From Candidatus Aquirickettsiella gammari (GTDB lineage: Bacteria; Pseudomonadota; Gammaproteobacteria; Diplorickettsiales; Diplorickettsiaceae), in contig NMOS02000003.1 in NCBI GenBank assembly GCA_002290645.2, positions 53,877 to 117,876 of the forward strand: a stretch of 64,000 nucleotides of DNA, in the 5' to 3' direction. This document shows positions 28,964 through 38,656 of the stretch, piece after piece; the stretch's first letter is position 1; the number at the start of each line of letters is the position of its first letter. Both the position numbers and the translations under genes were made by a program. The notes beneath the pieces are model-generated. The model did no database searches, was not told the origin of the DNA, and saw nothing but the letters and a program-made list of their open reading frames with translations.

Positions 28964-29632
28964 ATGTCATATAAAAAAATGGCTCAGGCTGCTAGAGCAG
29001 ACCAAGTAGAAGACTTGAAAGCCGCTATCGCGTCAATCAGAAGCGTTGTGAACTTTCGACCTTTCGAAGATCCTCATTATCCCATCGATACCTATATTGC
29101 TAAGAATCAGCAAACAGCACTGCATCTAGCAGCACATCATGGCAGTCTCAAGGTATTAGACTACCTCATTGAGCAAGGAGCCAACATAGACATAAGCGAT
29201 TTAAACAGTAACACTCCGGCTCATATGGCGGCTATTCACCATCAAGAGGAAGCATTACAATTGTTGTTTAATAGCGGTGCCAATCGTTCACTTAAAAATA
29301 ACGATGGCCTTACTCCAGAAGCAGCGGGTTTTCTTGTCGCACCCTGTCGGGCTATCTCAAACAATGACAGCAAGTTATTAAAAACTTTACTAACACCTTC
29401 CCAGCACTTATATCCACGCAGAGATGATCAAGACAATGACGGTAACACCTTGTTACATCATGCGGTTATTAGGGATAATAAAGATTGCGTTCGTGTTCTT
29501 ATTGAGCGTAACGTCAATCCTCTACTCACCAACAAAATGGGTACAGCACCTGGAGTACTGGCGGCTCGTAGGGGAAGCGTTGAAATTGCTCGGCAACTAC
29601 ATCCCTGTTTTTTACCCGCTAATAGACGCTAG
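28964..29632 (+). CDS. Ankyrin-repeat protein
   Basis: A 222-residue protein made largely of ankyrin repeats. I start at ATG 28964 (MSYKKMAQAARADQ); an upstream in-frame TTG is less likely. Recognisable repeats are QTALHLAAHHGSLKVLDYLI (near 47-67), NTPAHMAAIHHQEEALQLLF (near 80-100), NTLLHHAVIRDNKDCVRVLI (near 162-182) and a final degenerate one ending near EIARQL. Between the second and third lies a less regular stretch. No signal or membrane segment is seen. Ankyrin proteins in intracellular Legionellales often bind host proteins, but that role is inference here. It is the only plus-strand gene in this stretch, and its insertion splits ruvA from ruvB. Confidence 0.9.
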   Translation: MSYKKMAQAARADQVEDLKAAIASIRSVVNFRPFEDPHYPIDTYIAKNQQTALHLAAHHGSLKVLDYLIEQGANIDISDLNSNTPAHMAAIHHQEEALQLLFNSGANRSLKNNDGLTPEAAGFLVAPCRAISNNDSKLLKTLLTPSQHLYPRRDDQDNDGNTLLHHAVIRDNKDCVRVLIERNVNPLLTNKMGTAPGVLAARRGSVEIARQLHPCFLPANRR

Positions 29633-29658
29633 CGTGAGAAAAACTCAAACTTTATCCA

Positions 29659-30261
29659 TTAATCAACACTTTTCAAGGCTTGACGAATCAATGACTCCAA
29701 GGAAAGTGTATTGTCTTTAACCTGTAACACCGCGCGACTGGCTTCTTGGTTTTTATAACCCAAAGCCATCAAGGCTGAAATGGCGTCTTGCTGATAATTG
29801 GCTATCAAATCATTGGTGTTGCCATCACGCCGATTGACTAATGCCATTCCACTTAAACCTTGTAAACGATCGCGCATTTCAACGATTAATCGTTCCGCGG
29901 TTTTCTTACCAATACCCGGCACCGCTTGTAAGGCCAGGACATTTTGTTGTTCGATACAAGCAATAAATTCAGAACATGCTATTTTCGATAAAATACCTAA
30001 GGCCACCTTAGGCCCTACACCATTCACCTTTAATAACTGGCTGAATAAAGCACGCTCTTGTATGGCGCTAAAACCATATAAATAGTGCCCGTCTTCACGC
30101 ACTATAAACTGGGTGTAGAGTAAAACCGGCTGCCCTAATTCTGGAAGTTGATAAAAGGTGTGCATCGAAGCTTGTACTTCATAAGTAAACGCATCAGCCA
30201 CCTCGATTAATAAATAAGGCGGCTGTTTTTCAATCAATATCCCTTTTAATCGGCTGATCAT
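29659..30261 (-). CDS. ruvA: Holliday junction branch-migration protein RuvA
   Basis: Binds four-way junctions as a tetramer and loads RuvB. I start at ATG 30261, overlapping the ruvC stop in an ATGA arrangement; this gives 200 residues, close to E. coli (203). A longer reading to 30324 would lie inside ruvC. The N-terminal OB fold (MISRLKGILIEK) is followed by two helix-hairpin-helix motifs, VNGVGPKVALGIL and VPGIGKKTAERLIVE, and the C-terminal domain (ISALMALGYKNQEA) that contacts RuvB. Its stop converges with the ankyrin gene with 26 bases between. Confidence 0.96.
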   Translation of the reverse strand: MISRLKGILIEKQPPYLLIEVADAFTYEVQASMHTFYQLPELGQPVLLYTQFIVREDGHYLYGFSAIQERALFSQLLKVNGVGPKVALGILSKIACSEFIACIEQQNVLALQAVPGIGKKTAERLIVEMRDRLQGLSGMALVNRRDGNTNDLIANYQQDAISALMALGYKNQEASRAVLQVKDNTLSLESLIRQALKSVD

Positions 30262-30809
30262 CGTCTTCTTCCTCGTCGAAACCCGAGTCGAATGCCGCCC
30301 GACTGTCGCACTTGAGCATGGCAAACCGCAATCGCCAAGGCATCGGCGGCATCCGCTGTCGGCGTACTACTCAGATTGAGTAACACACGCACCATGTGTT
30401 GTACTTGTTGTTTATTCGCCGCACCGTAGCCTACAACCGATTTTTTGACTTGTCGGGCCGAATATTCACTGACTAACAATTTAGCACAAGCAACGGCTAC
30501 TAAGGCTGCCCCCCTCGCCTGACCTAATTTCAGTGCTGCATTCGGATTGATATGAAAAAAAACCTGTTCTATGGCCACTTCACTCGGTTGATATTGATTC
30601 ACTACCTGTTGTAAACCGGTAAATATTTTTTCTAATCGCTCAGCAAAGGGACTATTCGCTACTTTAATACAACCGCTGTCTAAATAAGTTAATTGTGAGC
30701 TTTCAATTTGGATAAGCCCATAACCGGTAATACAAGAACCAGGGTCAATCCCCAAGATAATCGATTTTTCCGCCGCCAAAATGGGCTTGTTAAGCCGATA
30801 GTGCATCAT
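30258..30809 (-). CDS. ruvC: Crossover junction endodeoxyribonuclease RuvC
   Basis: Resolves Holliday junctions. The RNase H-like fold begins IILGIDPGSCITGYGLI, giving the first catalytic Asp near residue 22; the second acidic cluster is in SEVAIEQVFFHINPNAALKLGQARGA, and the third in STPTADAADALAIAVCHAQ. Length 183 residues. It starts immediately after the yebC stop (TAA then ATG) and overlaps ruvA, the conserved yebC-ruvC-ruvA order. Confidence 0.96.
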   Translation of the reverse strand: MMHYRLNKPILAAEKSIILGIDPGSCITGYGLIQIESSQLTYLDSGCIKVANSPFAERLEKIFTGLQQVVNQYQPSEVAIEQVFFHINPNAALKLGQARGAALVAVACAKLLVSEYSARQVKKSVVGYGAANKQQVQHMVRVLLNLSSTPTADAADALAIAVCHAQVRQSGGIRLGFRRGRRR

Positions 30810-31526
30810 TTAAGCTTGATTCGAATAAACATTTTGCACATCGTCTAAATCTTCTAACATTTCAATGAGGTTTTCCATCTTGATTTGATCGTCATCCCTG
30901 AGATCAACATGAGTACTGGCTAACCAAGTCACTTCGCTGTTGGCCATGGTTAAATTGTTTTGCTGATAAATCTTCTTTAATTCAGCAAACTCGGCTTCGG
31001 CAACCAACACATCAATACTTTGATCCGGATAAGTTATCACGTCTTCGGCATTGGCTTCTAAAGCAATTTCTAAAATACGCGCTTCTTCAGAACCCGGCGG
31101 AAAGGTAATCAGCCCTTTTTTACTAAATAAATAAGCCACCGATCCGGTAGTGCCTAAATTACCCCCGCATTTGCTAAACGCATGCCTTATTTCAGCGACA
31201 GTCCGATTACGGTTATCGGTTAGGGTATCAACTAATACCGCAACACCTTTAGGTCCGTAGCCTTCATAGCGTATTTGTTCCATTTGCGCGCCATCTAAAC
31301 CACCGGCACCCCGTTTAGTGGCGCGCTCAATGGTTTCTCGGGTCATATTCGCGGCTAAGGCTTTATCGACGGCTAAACGTAAACGGGGATTACTATTTAG
31401 ATCGCCACCCCCCATACGCGCCGCGACAGTGATCTCGCGGATTAATTTAGTAAATAATTTACCTCGTTTCGCATCCTGTTTATTTTTTCGATGCTGAATA
31501 TTCGCCCATTTACTATGTCCTGCCAT
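30810..31526 (-). CDS. yebC: YebC/PmpR-family protein
   Basis: A 238-residue protein starting [18 protein letters not shown], the family signature, with [15 protein letters not shown] and [19 protein letters not shown] following. YebC proteins were annotated as transcription regulators and more recently linked to translation of polyproline stretches; which applies here is unknown. It lies upstream of ruvC with no gap and belongs to the conserved aspS-yebC-ruvCA neighbourhood. Confidence 0.96.
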   Translation of the reverse strand: MAGHSKWANIQHRKNKQDAKRGKLFTKLIREITVAARMGGGDLNSNPRLRLAVDKALAANMTRETIERATKRGAGGLDGAQMEQIRYEGYGPKGVAVLVDTLTDNRNRTVAEIRHAFSKCGGNLGTTGSVAYLFSKKGLITFPPGSEEARILEIALEANAEDVITYPDQSIDVLVAEAEFAELKKIYQQNNLTMANSEVTWLASTHVDLRDDDQIKMENLIEMLEDLDDVQNVYSNQA

Positions 31527-31542
31527 AAACTGCTCTTTTTAT

Positions 31543-32364
31543 TTAGACTAAACTGCCTTCGCAAAAAATTTGACTGTATTGAATCGCCGTAACCAGAGAT
31601 ACCATAGGCAACAACCAAATCAAACCGATGCCTAAAGTAAGCAACGTTAACACGACAAAAGCAAAACTGGTCAATAAAATTAAAGCTATATTTTTTACCA
31701 GATGTTGATTAATCGATTTAAAGGCCACGCTTAAACTCTCTTTGAGCGGCATCTTTTGATCTAAAATCAATAAGATAGCCATAAAAACACCGATGGTAAT
31801 GTAGGTGTACAATAAAACAAACAAAACAAAACGTAAGCCGAAACCAAGATAAAAGATTTGCGGTGTTAACTGGTAATAATAAAGTAAAAAATTACTCGCT
31901 GAAAGGACTACAGAATCAAATAGATAAAGTAATAAACCTATCAATACCAAAGGCCGCCACGCTTTACGAAACTCAAAAACCATCTCCACTTGAATTGATT
32001 GATGACGCAGTTGATTCAAGGCCAGATAAGCGAGTGAAGCGGTTAATAACAAACGCAAAATTTCTAAAATACCCACTAAGATAAAGTTTAATAGATTATA
32101 GAATGGATCGGCGCCTAGTTGTGCACTCTCTAGTGAAGAGATAATATTATGCGGATAGATCGCTAAAAAAACATACAACGCTACGAGCAAACTTAATAAA
32201 ACACAAACAATAAATAGCGTTAGGAAAAGTAAGGCAAAACCGCCCCAAAAGGTTTTCTTCATCCCCTTCACACCGCGCCACGCTTGCCTAAATATCGACA
32301 TAATGGGGATGCGATAATCCCCCGTGCTGGCTTTGACTAAGTTGGGCGGTAAAGAATGTGACAT
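31543..32364 (-). CDS. Predicted inner-membrane protein, unknown function
   Basis: A 273-residue membrane protein with six predicted helices, at about 40-71, 88-120, 130-155, 165-190, 200-215 and 220-260. The cytoplasmic N-terminal part holds MSIFRQAWRGVKGMKKTFWGG, a basic amphipathic segment often seen before the first helix of similar Legionellales proteins. I cannot assign a family with confidence. A second candidate start is the ATG at 32301. It sits between aspS and yebC in the same direction with 87 and 16 bases of spacing, so it is likely cotranscribed. Confidence 0.7.
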   Translation of the reverse strand: MSHSLPPNLVKASTGDYRIPIMSIFRQAWRGVKGMKKTFWGGFALLFLTLFIVCVLLSLLVALYVFLAIYPHNIISSLESAQLGADPFYNLLNFILVGILEILRLLLTASLAYLALNQLRHQSIQVEMVFEFRKAWRPLVLIGLLLYLFDSVVLSASNFLLYYYQLTPQIFYLGFGLRFVLFVLLYTYITIGVFMAILLILDQKMPLKESLSVAFKSINQHLVKNIALILLTSFAFVVLTLLTLGIGLIWLLPMVSLVTAIQYSQIFCEGSLV

Positions 32365-32451
32365 AGGATGAGTGACTACCCGAAAAAGATTTGATTATAC
32401 GCAATCGCTGTTATCTGCGATATCACCATAAAAAAATAAAAAATAATCTCC

Positions 32452-34224
32452 CTATTTTTTACCAATTTGTATTGATAACTCTCTTAACTGCCGCGCACTC
32501 ACCGGGCTCGGTGCGTGCGTTAAAGGGCAACTCGCTGTCTGTGTTTTGGGAAAAGCGATGACATCGCGAATCGATTTCGCCCCCGTCATCAACATAACAA
32601 GACGGTCCAAGCCAAAGGCCATCCCTCCATGCGGCGGACAACCGAATTTAAGTGCTTCCAGTAAAAAACCAAATTTCTCCTTTTGTTCTTGCTCACCCAT
32701 ATTTAATAGATCGAAAACAGCCGATTGTAAATGGCTATCGTGAATACGGATGGATCCACCACCAATTTCACAGCCATTTAGAACCATATCATAGGCTCTG
32801 GAAAGACAAGTGGCTGGATTCGCTGATAATTGCGCCACCTCATTGACCTGAGGCGCCGTAAAAGGATGGTGCAAAGCTTGCCAGCGCTTTTCTTCTGCAT
32901 CAAATTCAAACAAGGGAAAGTCAACCACCCATAAAGGTGACCATTCATCCTTAACACATTTAAAGTCATGCGCACATTTTACCCGTAAAGCACCTAAAGA
33001 TTCATTCACCGTCTTCGCTTTACCGGCAGCAAAGAATATCATATCGCCGGTTTCTGCACCGACGCGTTGCAAAATAGCCTCTACAGTCGCCTCTGGCATG
33101 AACTTTAAAATCGGTGATTGTAAACCCGCTGCACCGGCTTGGCGATCGGTGACCTTGATATAAGCCAAACCCTTAGCACCAAAAATGGCCACGTATTGGG
33201 TATAATCCTCAATCGCCTTACGACTTAAGTCAGCACCTTGCGGGATCCGTAAAGCCGCTACTCGCCCTTGCGGATCCTGAGCCGGCACTGAAAAAACCTT
33301 AAACTCGATCGCTTGAACCAAATCGGCGATATCGACTAATTGCCAAGAAATACGCAAATCCGGTTTATCACTGCCATAACGTTGCATCGCCTGCGCATAA
33401 CTCAAGCGAGGAAAGGGTTGAGGTAAAGAAACCTGTAATAAATTTTCGAATAAATCACTTATCAAGGCCTCATTGAGTGTTTGGATATCCGCTTCATCAC
33501 AAAATGACATTTCCATATCGAGCTGGGTAAATTCAGGTTGCCTATCGGCGCGCAGATCCTCATCGCGAAAACAACGTACAATTTGATAATAACGATCAAA
33601 CCCTGACATCATCAGTAACTGCTTAAATAGCTGCGGTGACTGTGGTAAGGCATAAAATTCGCCCGGATGAACACGACTCGGGACCAAATAATCCCGTGCG
33701 CCTTCGGGTGTTGCTTTGGTCAGCACCGGTGTTTCGATATCCAAGAATCCTCGCTCATCAAAAAAACGTCGCATCCGTTGTACCACGTGTGTACGCAATA
33801 AAAAACGTGCTTGCATCTCCGGTCGACGTAAATCAAGATAACGATAACGTAATGCCACTTCTTCACTAACCGGTGTATAGGCATCAATTGAAATCGGTAA
33901 AGGCGCCGATACGTTTAAGATAACAAGTTGCCTCGCCTGTAATTCTATTTGGCCTGATTTTAAATTGACATTTTCAGTCCCTGTTGGGCGTAAACAAACC
34001 TTTCCTTCAACTTTCACCACATATTCATTTCGTAGTGTTTCCGCTTGTTTAAAAAGTGTCGCCTGCTCCGGATTAAATACGATCTGCAACAATCCGCTGC
34101 GATCGCGTAAATCGATAAAAATAATACCGCCATGGTCACGTCGATGGTGAACCCAGCCACAAACTTGAACGGATTCATTCACGCTGCCTTTATTTAATTC
34201 ATTACAATAATGTGTTCTTTGCAT
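32452..34224 (-). CDS. aspS: Aspartyl-tRNA synthetase
   Basis: A class II synthetase of 590 residues, the E. coli length. The N-terminal OB fold has [21 protein letters not shown]; motif 2 appears as [22 protein letters not shown] and motif 3 as [22 protein letters not shown]. The bacterial GAD insertion domain occupies about 285-420. It is preceded by an fmdB-type gene 13 bases away and followed by the membrane protein. Confidence 0.97.
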   Translation of the reverse strand: MQRTHYCNELNKGSVNESVQVCGWVHHRRDHGGIIFIDLRDRSGLLQIVFNPEQATLFKQAETLRNEYVVKVEGKVCLRPTGTENVNLKSGQIELQARQLVILNVSAPLPISIDAYTPVSEEVALRYRYLDLRRPEMQARFLLRTHVVQRMRRFFDERGFLDIETPVLTKATPEGARDYLVPSRVHPGEFYALPQSPQLFKQLLMMSGFDRYYQIVRCFRDEDLRADRQPEFTQLDMEMSFCDEADIQTLNEALISDLFENLLQVSLPQPFPRLSYAQAMQRYGSDKPDLRISWQLVDIADLVQAIEFKVFSVPAQDPQGRVAALRIPQGADLSRKAIEDYTQYVAIFGAKGLAYIKVTDRQAGAAGLQSPILKFMPEATVEAILQRVGAETGDMIFFAAGKAKTVNESLGALRVKCAHDFKCVKDEWSPLWVVDFPLFEFDAEEKRWQALHHPFTAPQVNEVAQLSANPATCLSRAYDMVLNGCEIGGGSIRIHDSHLQSAVFDLLNMGEQEQKEKFGFLLEALKFGCPPHGGMAFGLDRLVMLMTGAKSIRDVIAFPKTQTASCPLTHAPSPVSARQLRELSIQIGKK

Positions 34225-34237
34225 AATATTTCTTAAA

Positions 34238-34588
34238 TTAAGAGGATTTTTCGCCCGATGTGTCGGCCTTGTTTGTTTTTGCTACGAGTTTTGTTGCGTC
34301 GGTATCTTTTACCTTATCGTCTTTGTGGGTTTCTTTACTGGTTTCAATTTCCTTATTAGGACCTATTTCTTTATTATTTTCGGCTTTATCGGTTTTGGTT
34401 TGAGCTGGATTCTTAAAATCCGTCACATACCAACCACTACCCTTTAAGTGGAAAGCGGATGCAGAAACTAATTTTTTAAGTGTCTGTTCCTTACAAACGG
34501 GGCAATCGACTAAGACTTCCTCTTTAAAGCTTTGAATAGTATCGAAAGTATGGCCACAAGCAGCACATTGATATTCGTAAATAGGCAT
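34238..34588 (-). CDS. FmdB/CxxC-CxxC family zinc-ribbon protein
   Basis: A small protein with an N-terminal zinc ribbon, [15 protein letters not shown] then [14 protein letters not shown], giving two CxxC pairs. The following [16 protein letters not shown] motif is shared by family members. After about residue 65 the tail is low in complexity, made of Lys, Glu, Asp, Thr and Asn. I choose ATG 34588 because GAGG lies just upstream with good spacing; this gives 116 residues. Function is unknown. It is first in the run toward aspS. Confidence 0.88.
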   Translation of the reverse strand: MPIYEYQCAACGHTFDTIQSFKEEVLVDCPVCKEQTLKKLVSASAFHLKGSGWYVTDFKNPAQTKTDKAENNKEIGPNKEIETSKETHKDDKVKDTDATKLVAKTNKADTSGEKSS

Positions 34589-34903
34589 AATGTTCCTCAA
34601 TCTTTTCCGCGTTTAGTTAAATTTATCATGTCAGTATAGCGAGTTTACGCCTATCAATCGCTGCAAACCAAGCTAACCGAATTAATCGGCATTTTAATCC
34701 AGTGTCTATAGTTTGGCCAGCTTAACTCGCATCTTATTTTAAGTGCCGCTTGATTCCATTTCGTCACAACTTAGTCATTTTTTATCGCCTTAACGCAGGC
34801 CAATAGGCATTTGGCGGTAAAACTTTTACAATGATTGGAATAATCGACTCATACTATAGTAGTCTTTAACCCCAATTATTTATAATTTTCAGGATTAACC
34901 ACT
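34589..34903. other. Divergent intergenic region between fmdB-type gene and proS
   Basis: About 315 bases. A TATAGT at 34855-34860 could be the -10 element of proS, but no convincing -35 is at the right distance. A segment at 34802-34844 (AATAGGC, then GGCGGTAAAACTTTTACAAT) resembles the repeat near 20513-20571. No gene is visible on either strand. Confidence 0.45.
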
Positions 34904-36619
34904 ATGCGGTGCTCTCACCTCTATTTACCCACACTAAAAGAAGCCCCGGCCGATGCAGAGGTCAAGAGCCATCAACTCATGTTACGGGCCGGAATGATCC
35001 GTAAACTGGCCTCCGGAATTTATACCTGGTTGCCTTTAGGTTTACGCGTACTACGCAAGGTAGAAGCGATTGTTCGTGAGGAAATGAATCGCATCAACGC
35101 ACAAGAAATTCTCATGCCGAACCTTCAACCCGCCGAACTCTGGCAGGAGTCAGCGCGTTGGGATGCCTATGGACCTGAGTTATTACGCATTACCGATCGA
35201 CATCAGCGCTTATTTTGCTTTGGACCTACACATGAAGAGGTCATTACCCAACTACTGCGTAATGAATTACGTAGTTATAAGCAGCTACCGCTTATTTTTT
35301 ACCAAATACAAACCAAATTTCGCGACGAAATTCGTCCACGCTTTGGCGTCATGCGCGCACGGGAATTCATTATGAAAGACGCTTATTCGTTTCATCGCGA
35401 TAAAACCTCACTCAATGAAACCTATCATAAAATGTATGACAGTTACTGCCGCATCTTCACCCGCTTAGGGCTTAAGTTTCGTGCTGTTTTAGCCGATACC
35501 GGTAATATTGGCGGGAGTCAATCACAAGAATTCCAAGTATTAGCCCAGACCGGAGAGGATCAAATATTCTATAGTGACCAGAGTGATTATGCAGCGAATG
35601 CAGAACTTGCGACCTGCTTGACGCCGCTCGACCGTCCAAAGCCATCAGCCCCCTTAAGCAAAGAAGCAACACCCGGCCAAAAAACCATTGCGGCGGTAAG
35701 TACCTATCTAAAAATTGACCCGTCACATTGCCTTAAATTATTGGTGGTAAAAGGTAGAGAACACCCTTTAATAGGTCTAGTCTTACGCGGAGACCATGAA
35801 TTAAATCTCACTAAAGCCGAGAAATTAGCCGAAGTAGCCTATCCTTTAAAATTGGCTGAAGAAGCCGAGATTCAGGCAGTCACTGGCAGTGCCATCGGCT
35901 ATCTAGGTCCTATCGGCTTATCTATCCCCTTAATCGCAGATAGCGCAGCGGCTATTGTGGCCGATTTTGTTTGCGGTGCCAACGAAGAGGGTTTTCACTT
36001 TAGGTACGCCAATTGGCAACGCGATTGTCCACTGCCCAAAGTCGCCGATTTACGTCAAGTGCAAGTCGGTGACTTAAGCCCTGACGGTAAAGGACATTTG
36101 AAAATGCAGCGCGGCATAGAAGTGGGCCATATTTTTCAGTTAGGGAATAAATACAGCTTAGCCATGAATGCGCAAATCACCGACGAAGATGGCCGATTAC
36201 AGCCCATGGAAATGGGCTGTTATGGCATTGGTATATCACGGATAGTAGGCGCTGCTATCGAACAAAATCACGATGAACGCGGCATTATTTGGCCCCTGGC
36301 GATGGCGCCGTTCCAAGTCGTTATCGTGCCCATTGCCTACCATCGCTCAGACTTAGTCAAGCAAGCGTCGGACTTACTCTATCAACAACTCACTGAACTC
36401 GATTTTGAGGTATTATTAGATGACCGACAAGAACGACCCGGTTTACTGTTTGCTGACAATGACCTGATGGGTATTCCACATCGGCTGGTAATCACTGAAA
36501 AAAATTTACAGGGAAAAAGCTTGCAATATAAAGGTCGAATTGAAAAAACGGAACAAATCATTAAAATAGACCAAATCGCGCGTTTTTTAAATGAAAAAAT
36601 TCCAACTTTAGAGCCGTGA
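34904..36619 (+). CDS. proS: Prolyl-tRNA synthetase, bacterial (ProRS with editing insertion)
   Basis: A class II synthetase of 571 residues matching E. coli ProS (572). The opening [39 protein letters not shown] is shared by bacterial ProRS; motif 2 is [27 protein letters not shown]. The INS editing domain sits at about 225-395 with [16 protein letters not shown]. The C-terminal anticodon-binding domain includes [25 protein letters not shown]. It stands alone on the plus strand in front of the EVE-domain gene. Confidence 0.97.
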   Translation: MRCSHLYLPTLKEAPADAEVKSHQLMLRAGMIRKLASGIYTWLPLGLRVLRKVEAIVREEMNRINAQEILMPNLQPAELWQESARWDAYGPELLRITDRHQRLFCFGPTHEEVITQLLRNELRSYKQLPLIFYQIQTKFRDEIRPRFGVMRAREFIMKDAYSFHRDKTSLNETYHKMYDSYCRIFTRLGLKFRAVLADTGNIGGSQSQEFQVLAQTGEDQIFYSDQSDYAANAELATCLTPLDRPKPSAPLSKEATPGQKTIAAVSTYLKIDPSHCLKLLVVKGREHPLIGLVLRGDHELNLTKAEKLAEVAYPLKLAEEAEIQAVTGSAIGYLGPIGLSIPLIADSAAAIVADFVCGANEEGFHFRYANWQRDCPLPKVADLRQVQVGDLSPDGKGHLKMQRGIEVGHIFQLGNKYSLAMNAQITDEDGRLQPMEMGCYGIGISRIVGAAIEQNHDERGIIWPLAMAPFQVVIVPIAYHRSDLVKQASDLLYQQLTELDFEVLLDDRQERPGLLFADNDLMGIPHRLVITEKNLQGKSLQYKGRIEKTEQIIKIDQIARFLNEKIPTLEP

Positions 36620-36741
36620 AAAACCACGATGTAAATTTTCCAGATAATCCATACTCGCGCAGTAAATGCTATTTTTATCGAGCTTTGAAAAAATTGACCT
36701 ATACGCATGCTATTTAAAGCTATTTAAGAGATAGAAACCCT

Positions 36742-37272
36742 ATGAATAATCCTCGCTATTGGCTGATGAAATCTGAACCCCGTTGCTTTAGTATTGAAGA
36801 CCTGGCTAAGCGGCCACAACAAGCTGAAAGTTGGGATGGAGTACGTAATTACCAAGCACGGAATTTTTTACGCACGATGCAAGAAGGTGATTTAGCTTTT
36901 TTTTATCATTCCAGTTGTCGTACTCCTGGCATAGTGGGTTTTGTCAAAATAGCAAAAAGTGCTTATCCGGATAAAACCGCTTTTCAAATCGATGATCATC
37001 ACTATGATCCCAAAAGTGTGGTGACTAAGCCGCGTTGGTATGCCGTCGATGTGCAACTTATCAAGATATTCAAATCCATTATTTCTTTACCACAGCTCAA
37101 AAAACAGTCCTTGCTTAAAAATATGCGTTTATTACAAAAAGGAAACCGTTTGTCCGTTATGCCGCTGACCCAAATTGAATGGCAGACTATTATGGCTATT
37201 ATTGATACACCGCTTTCTACACCGCTTGCTCAAGAAGCCTTTAAATTTAAAATACCGACTAGCGACATCTAA
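36742..37272 (+). CDS. EVE-domain protein (possible modified-base reader)
   Basis: A 176-residue protein of which about residues 1-150 form an EVE/PUA-like domain: RYWLMKSEPRCFSIEDL, then SWDGVRNYQARNFLR, GDLAFFYHSSC and WYAVDVQL. EVE domains bind modified DNA or RNA bases, and relatives are found beside restriction systems as well as as stand-alone housekeeping proteins (the E. coli-unlike YTH-fold group). Here no restriction gene is near, so a housekeeping role is more likely. It lies between proS and radC with about 120 bases on each side. Confidence 0.92.
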   Translation: MNNPRYWLMKSEPRCFSIEDLAKRPQQAESWDGVRNYQARNFLRTMQEGDLAFFYHSSCRTPGIVGFVKIAKSAYPDKTAFQIDDHHYDPKSVVTKPRWYAVDVQLIKIFKSIISLPQLKKQSLLKNMRLLQKGNRLSVMPLTQIEWQTIMAIIDTPLSTPLAQEAFKFKIPTSDI

Positions 37273-37285
37273 ATAGACCCTCTGT

Positions 37286-37300
37286 TACGTATAATACGTA
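37286..37300. promoter_or_regulatory. Perfect palindrome upstream of radC
   Basis: TACGTAT at 37286-37292, one base, then ATACGTA at 37294-37300. It lies some 40 bases upstream of a TATAAT at 37343-37348 that may be the -10 of radC and could be a regulator site. No matching -35 is obvious. Confidence 0.3.
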
Positions 37301-37392
37301 TATTTAAGCATTAGACTTATATTTAAATGCGGCTAAATTTAATATAATTACCTGTCCTGAAAATAATAAATCTAACTTAGGGAAGAGTTACT

Positions 37393-38067
37393 ATGTCTAT
37401 CAATAATTGGCCGGAAATGGAGCGACCACGTGAAAAATTACTAGCACGGGGGGCAGCCGGCTTATCTGACGCTGAGTTGCTAGCCGTGTTCGTTCGTACC
37501 GGTGTTCGCGGAAAAACCGCCTTAGATATTAGCCGAGATCTTTTGCTTCAATTTGGCAGCTTACGTCACATCGTAGCAGCCAGTTTAGAGCAATTTTCAA
37601 AAACACTCGGTTTAGGTCTGGCAAAATATGTGCAAATACAAGCAGCCAAGGAGCTTGCAACGCGCTGTCTACAAGAAATCATCCAGCGCGACAGTGCGCT
37701 AGAAAACCCACAAGATGTTTACCATTACTTAACCCACAAGCTAAGACCCTATCCTTATGAGGTCTTTAGCTGCTTATTTTTGGATAATGCGCATCGTTTT
37801 ATTCACTTCGAGGAGTTATTTCATGGCAGCATTAATGAAGCGGCCATCTATCCGCGCGAGCTCATAAGGCAGGTATACGAACATAATGCCGCCGCCGTGA
37901 TTTTAGCGCACAACCACCCTTCAGGTATTGCAGAACCGAGTGAAGCCGATAAGCGAATTACCCAAGAAATTAAATCCATTTTATCCGCGATTGATGTCCG
38001 CTTATTAGACCATATCATTATTGGTGACGGCGCGATAACCTCTTTCGCCAGTCAGGGATTATTGTAA
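37393..38067 (+). CDS. radC: RadC-family JAB/MPN-domain protein
   Basis: A 224-residue protein with an N-terminal helix-hairpin-helix-like region (ARGAAGLSDAELLAVFVRTG) and a C-terminal JAMM metalloprotease-like domain from about residue 100. The metal-binding motif is in ILAHNHPSGIAEPSEADKRIT (His-x-His then Asp), with an upstream Glu in HFEELFHGSINEAAIYPREL. Despite the name, a role in repair is not established. It precedes rpmB-rpmG in the conserved radC-rpmB-rpmG order. Confidence 0.95.
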   Translation: MSINNWPEMERPREKLLARGAAGLSDAELLAVFVRTGVRGKTALDISRDLLLQFGSLRHIVAASLEQFSKTLGLGLAKYVQIQAAKELATRCLQEIIQRDSALENPQDVYHYLTHKLRPYPYEVFSCLFLDNAHRFIHFEELFHGSINEAAIYPRELIRQVYEHNAAAVILAHNHPSGIAEPSEADKRITQEIKSILSAIDVRLLDHIIIGDGAITSFASQGLL

Positions 38068-38072
38068 ATCTT

Positions 38073-38101
38073 TTGACAGCCTGCCGCATTTTTGGTATAA
38101 A
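38073..38101 (+). promoter_or_regulatory. Strong sigma-70 promoter of rpmB-rpmG
   Basis: A perfect TTGACA at 38073-38078 and a near-perfect TATAAA at 38096-38101 are separated by 17 bases. The start of transcription would be near 38108, about 37 bases before the rpmB ATG. This is the best promoter match in the window and suits a ribosomal protein pair. Confidence 0.85.
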
Positions 38102-38144
38102 AGCGGGCATTATTTAGAGTAAATGATCTGCATTGGGGACTATT

Positions 38145-38381
38145 ATGGCTAGGGTCTGTCAAATAACGGGTAAACACCCTATGGTGGGACACAATGTATC
38201 CCATTCTAACCGAAAAACTAAACGTCGTTTCTTACCTAATTTACAGGTTCGTCGCCTTTGGGTGGCCACCGAAAAACGCTTTGTTAAATTAAGGTTAAGT
38301 GCGCATGGCTTGCGTATTATCGATAAGCAAGGCATTGATAAAGTACTTACTATGCTGCGTCAGCGTGGCGAAAAAATTTAA
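38145..38381 (+). CDS. rpmB: 50S ribosomal protein L28
   Basis: The 78-residue L28 starting [20 protein letters not shown], with [13 protein letters not shown] and the conserved basic C-terminal half. The ATG at 38145 gives the family length; an in-frame TTG at 38133 is not needed. It is followed after 17 bases by rpmG. Confidence 0.97.
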   Translation: MARVCQITGKHPMVGHNVSHSNRKTKRRFLPNLQVRRLWVATEKRFVKLRLSAHGLRIIDKQGIDKVLTMLRQRGEKI

Positions 38382-38398
38382 ATCAGGAAGGCAACATC

Positions 38399-38551
38399 AT
38401 GCGCGATAAAATTAAGTTAAAATCTACCGCCAGTGCTTATTACTATACAACAAATAAAAACAAAAAAACTACGCCGAATAAGTTAAAGTTTAGAAAGTAC
38501 GACCCTATCACACGCAAACATGAATTGTTCGAAGAAGATAAAATCAAATAA
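38399..38551 (+). CDS. rpmG: 50S ribosomal protein L33
   Basis: I translated a 50-residue protein by eye: it starts [20 protein letters not shown] and ends in FEEDKIK. It includes the conserved L33 features [12 protein letters not shown]. The AGGAAGG at about 38384-38390 is a good ribosome-binding site. It is too short for common ORF length cut-offs, but the rpmB-rpmG pairing and terminator right after it leave little doubt. Confidence 0.95.
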   Translation: MRDKIKLKSTASAYYYTTNKNKKTTPNKLKFRKYDPITRKHELFEEDKIK

Positions 38552-38571
38552 ATTTTAAAGCTAAAATCACT

Positions 38572-38611
38572 AAACCGGTTAAGATATTAGATAATTTAAC
38601 CGGTTTTTTTT
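38572..38611 (+). terminator. Rho-independent terminator of rpmB-rpmG
   Basis: An 11-bp stem, AAACCGGTTAA at 38572-38582 with TTAACCGGTTT at 38596-38606, encloses a 13-base loop and is followed by more T residues. It lies 20 bases after the rpmG stop. Confidence 0.88.
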
Positions 38612-38656
38612 CGTTTATATAAAAAATTAAAACAAGCCGCGATGATAAGCCTTCTG

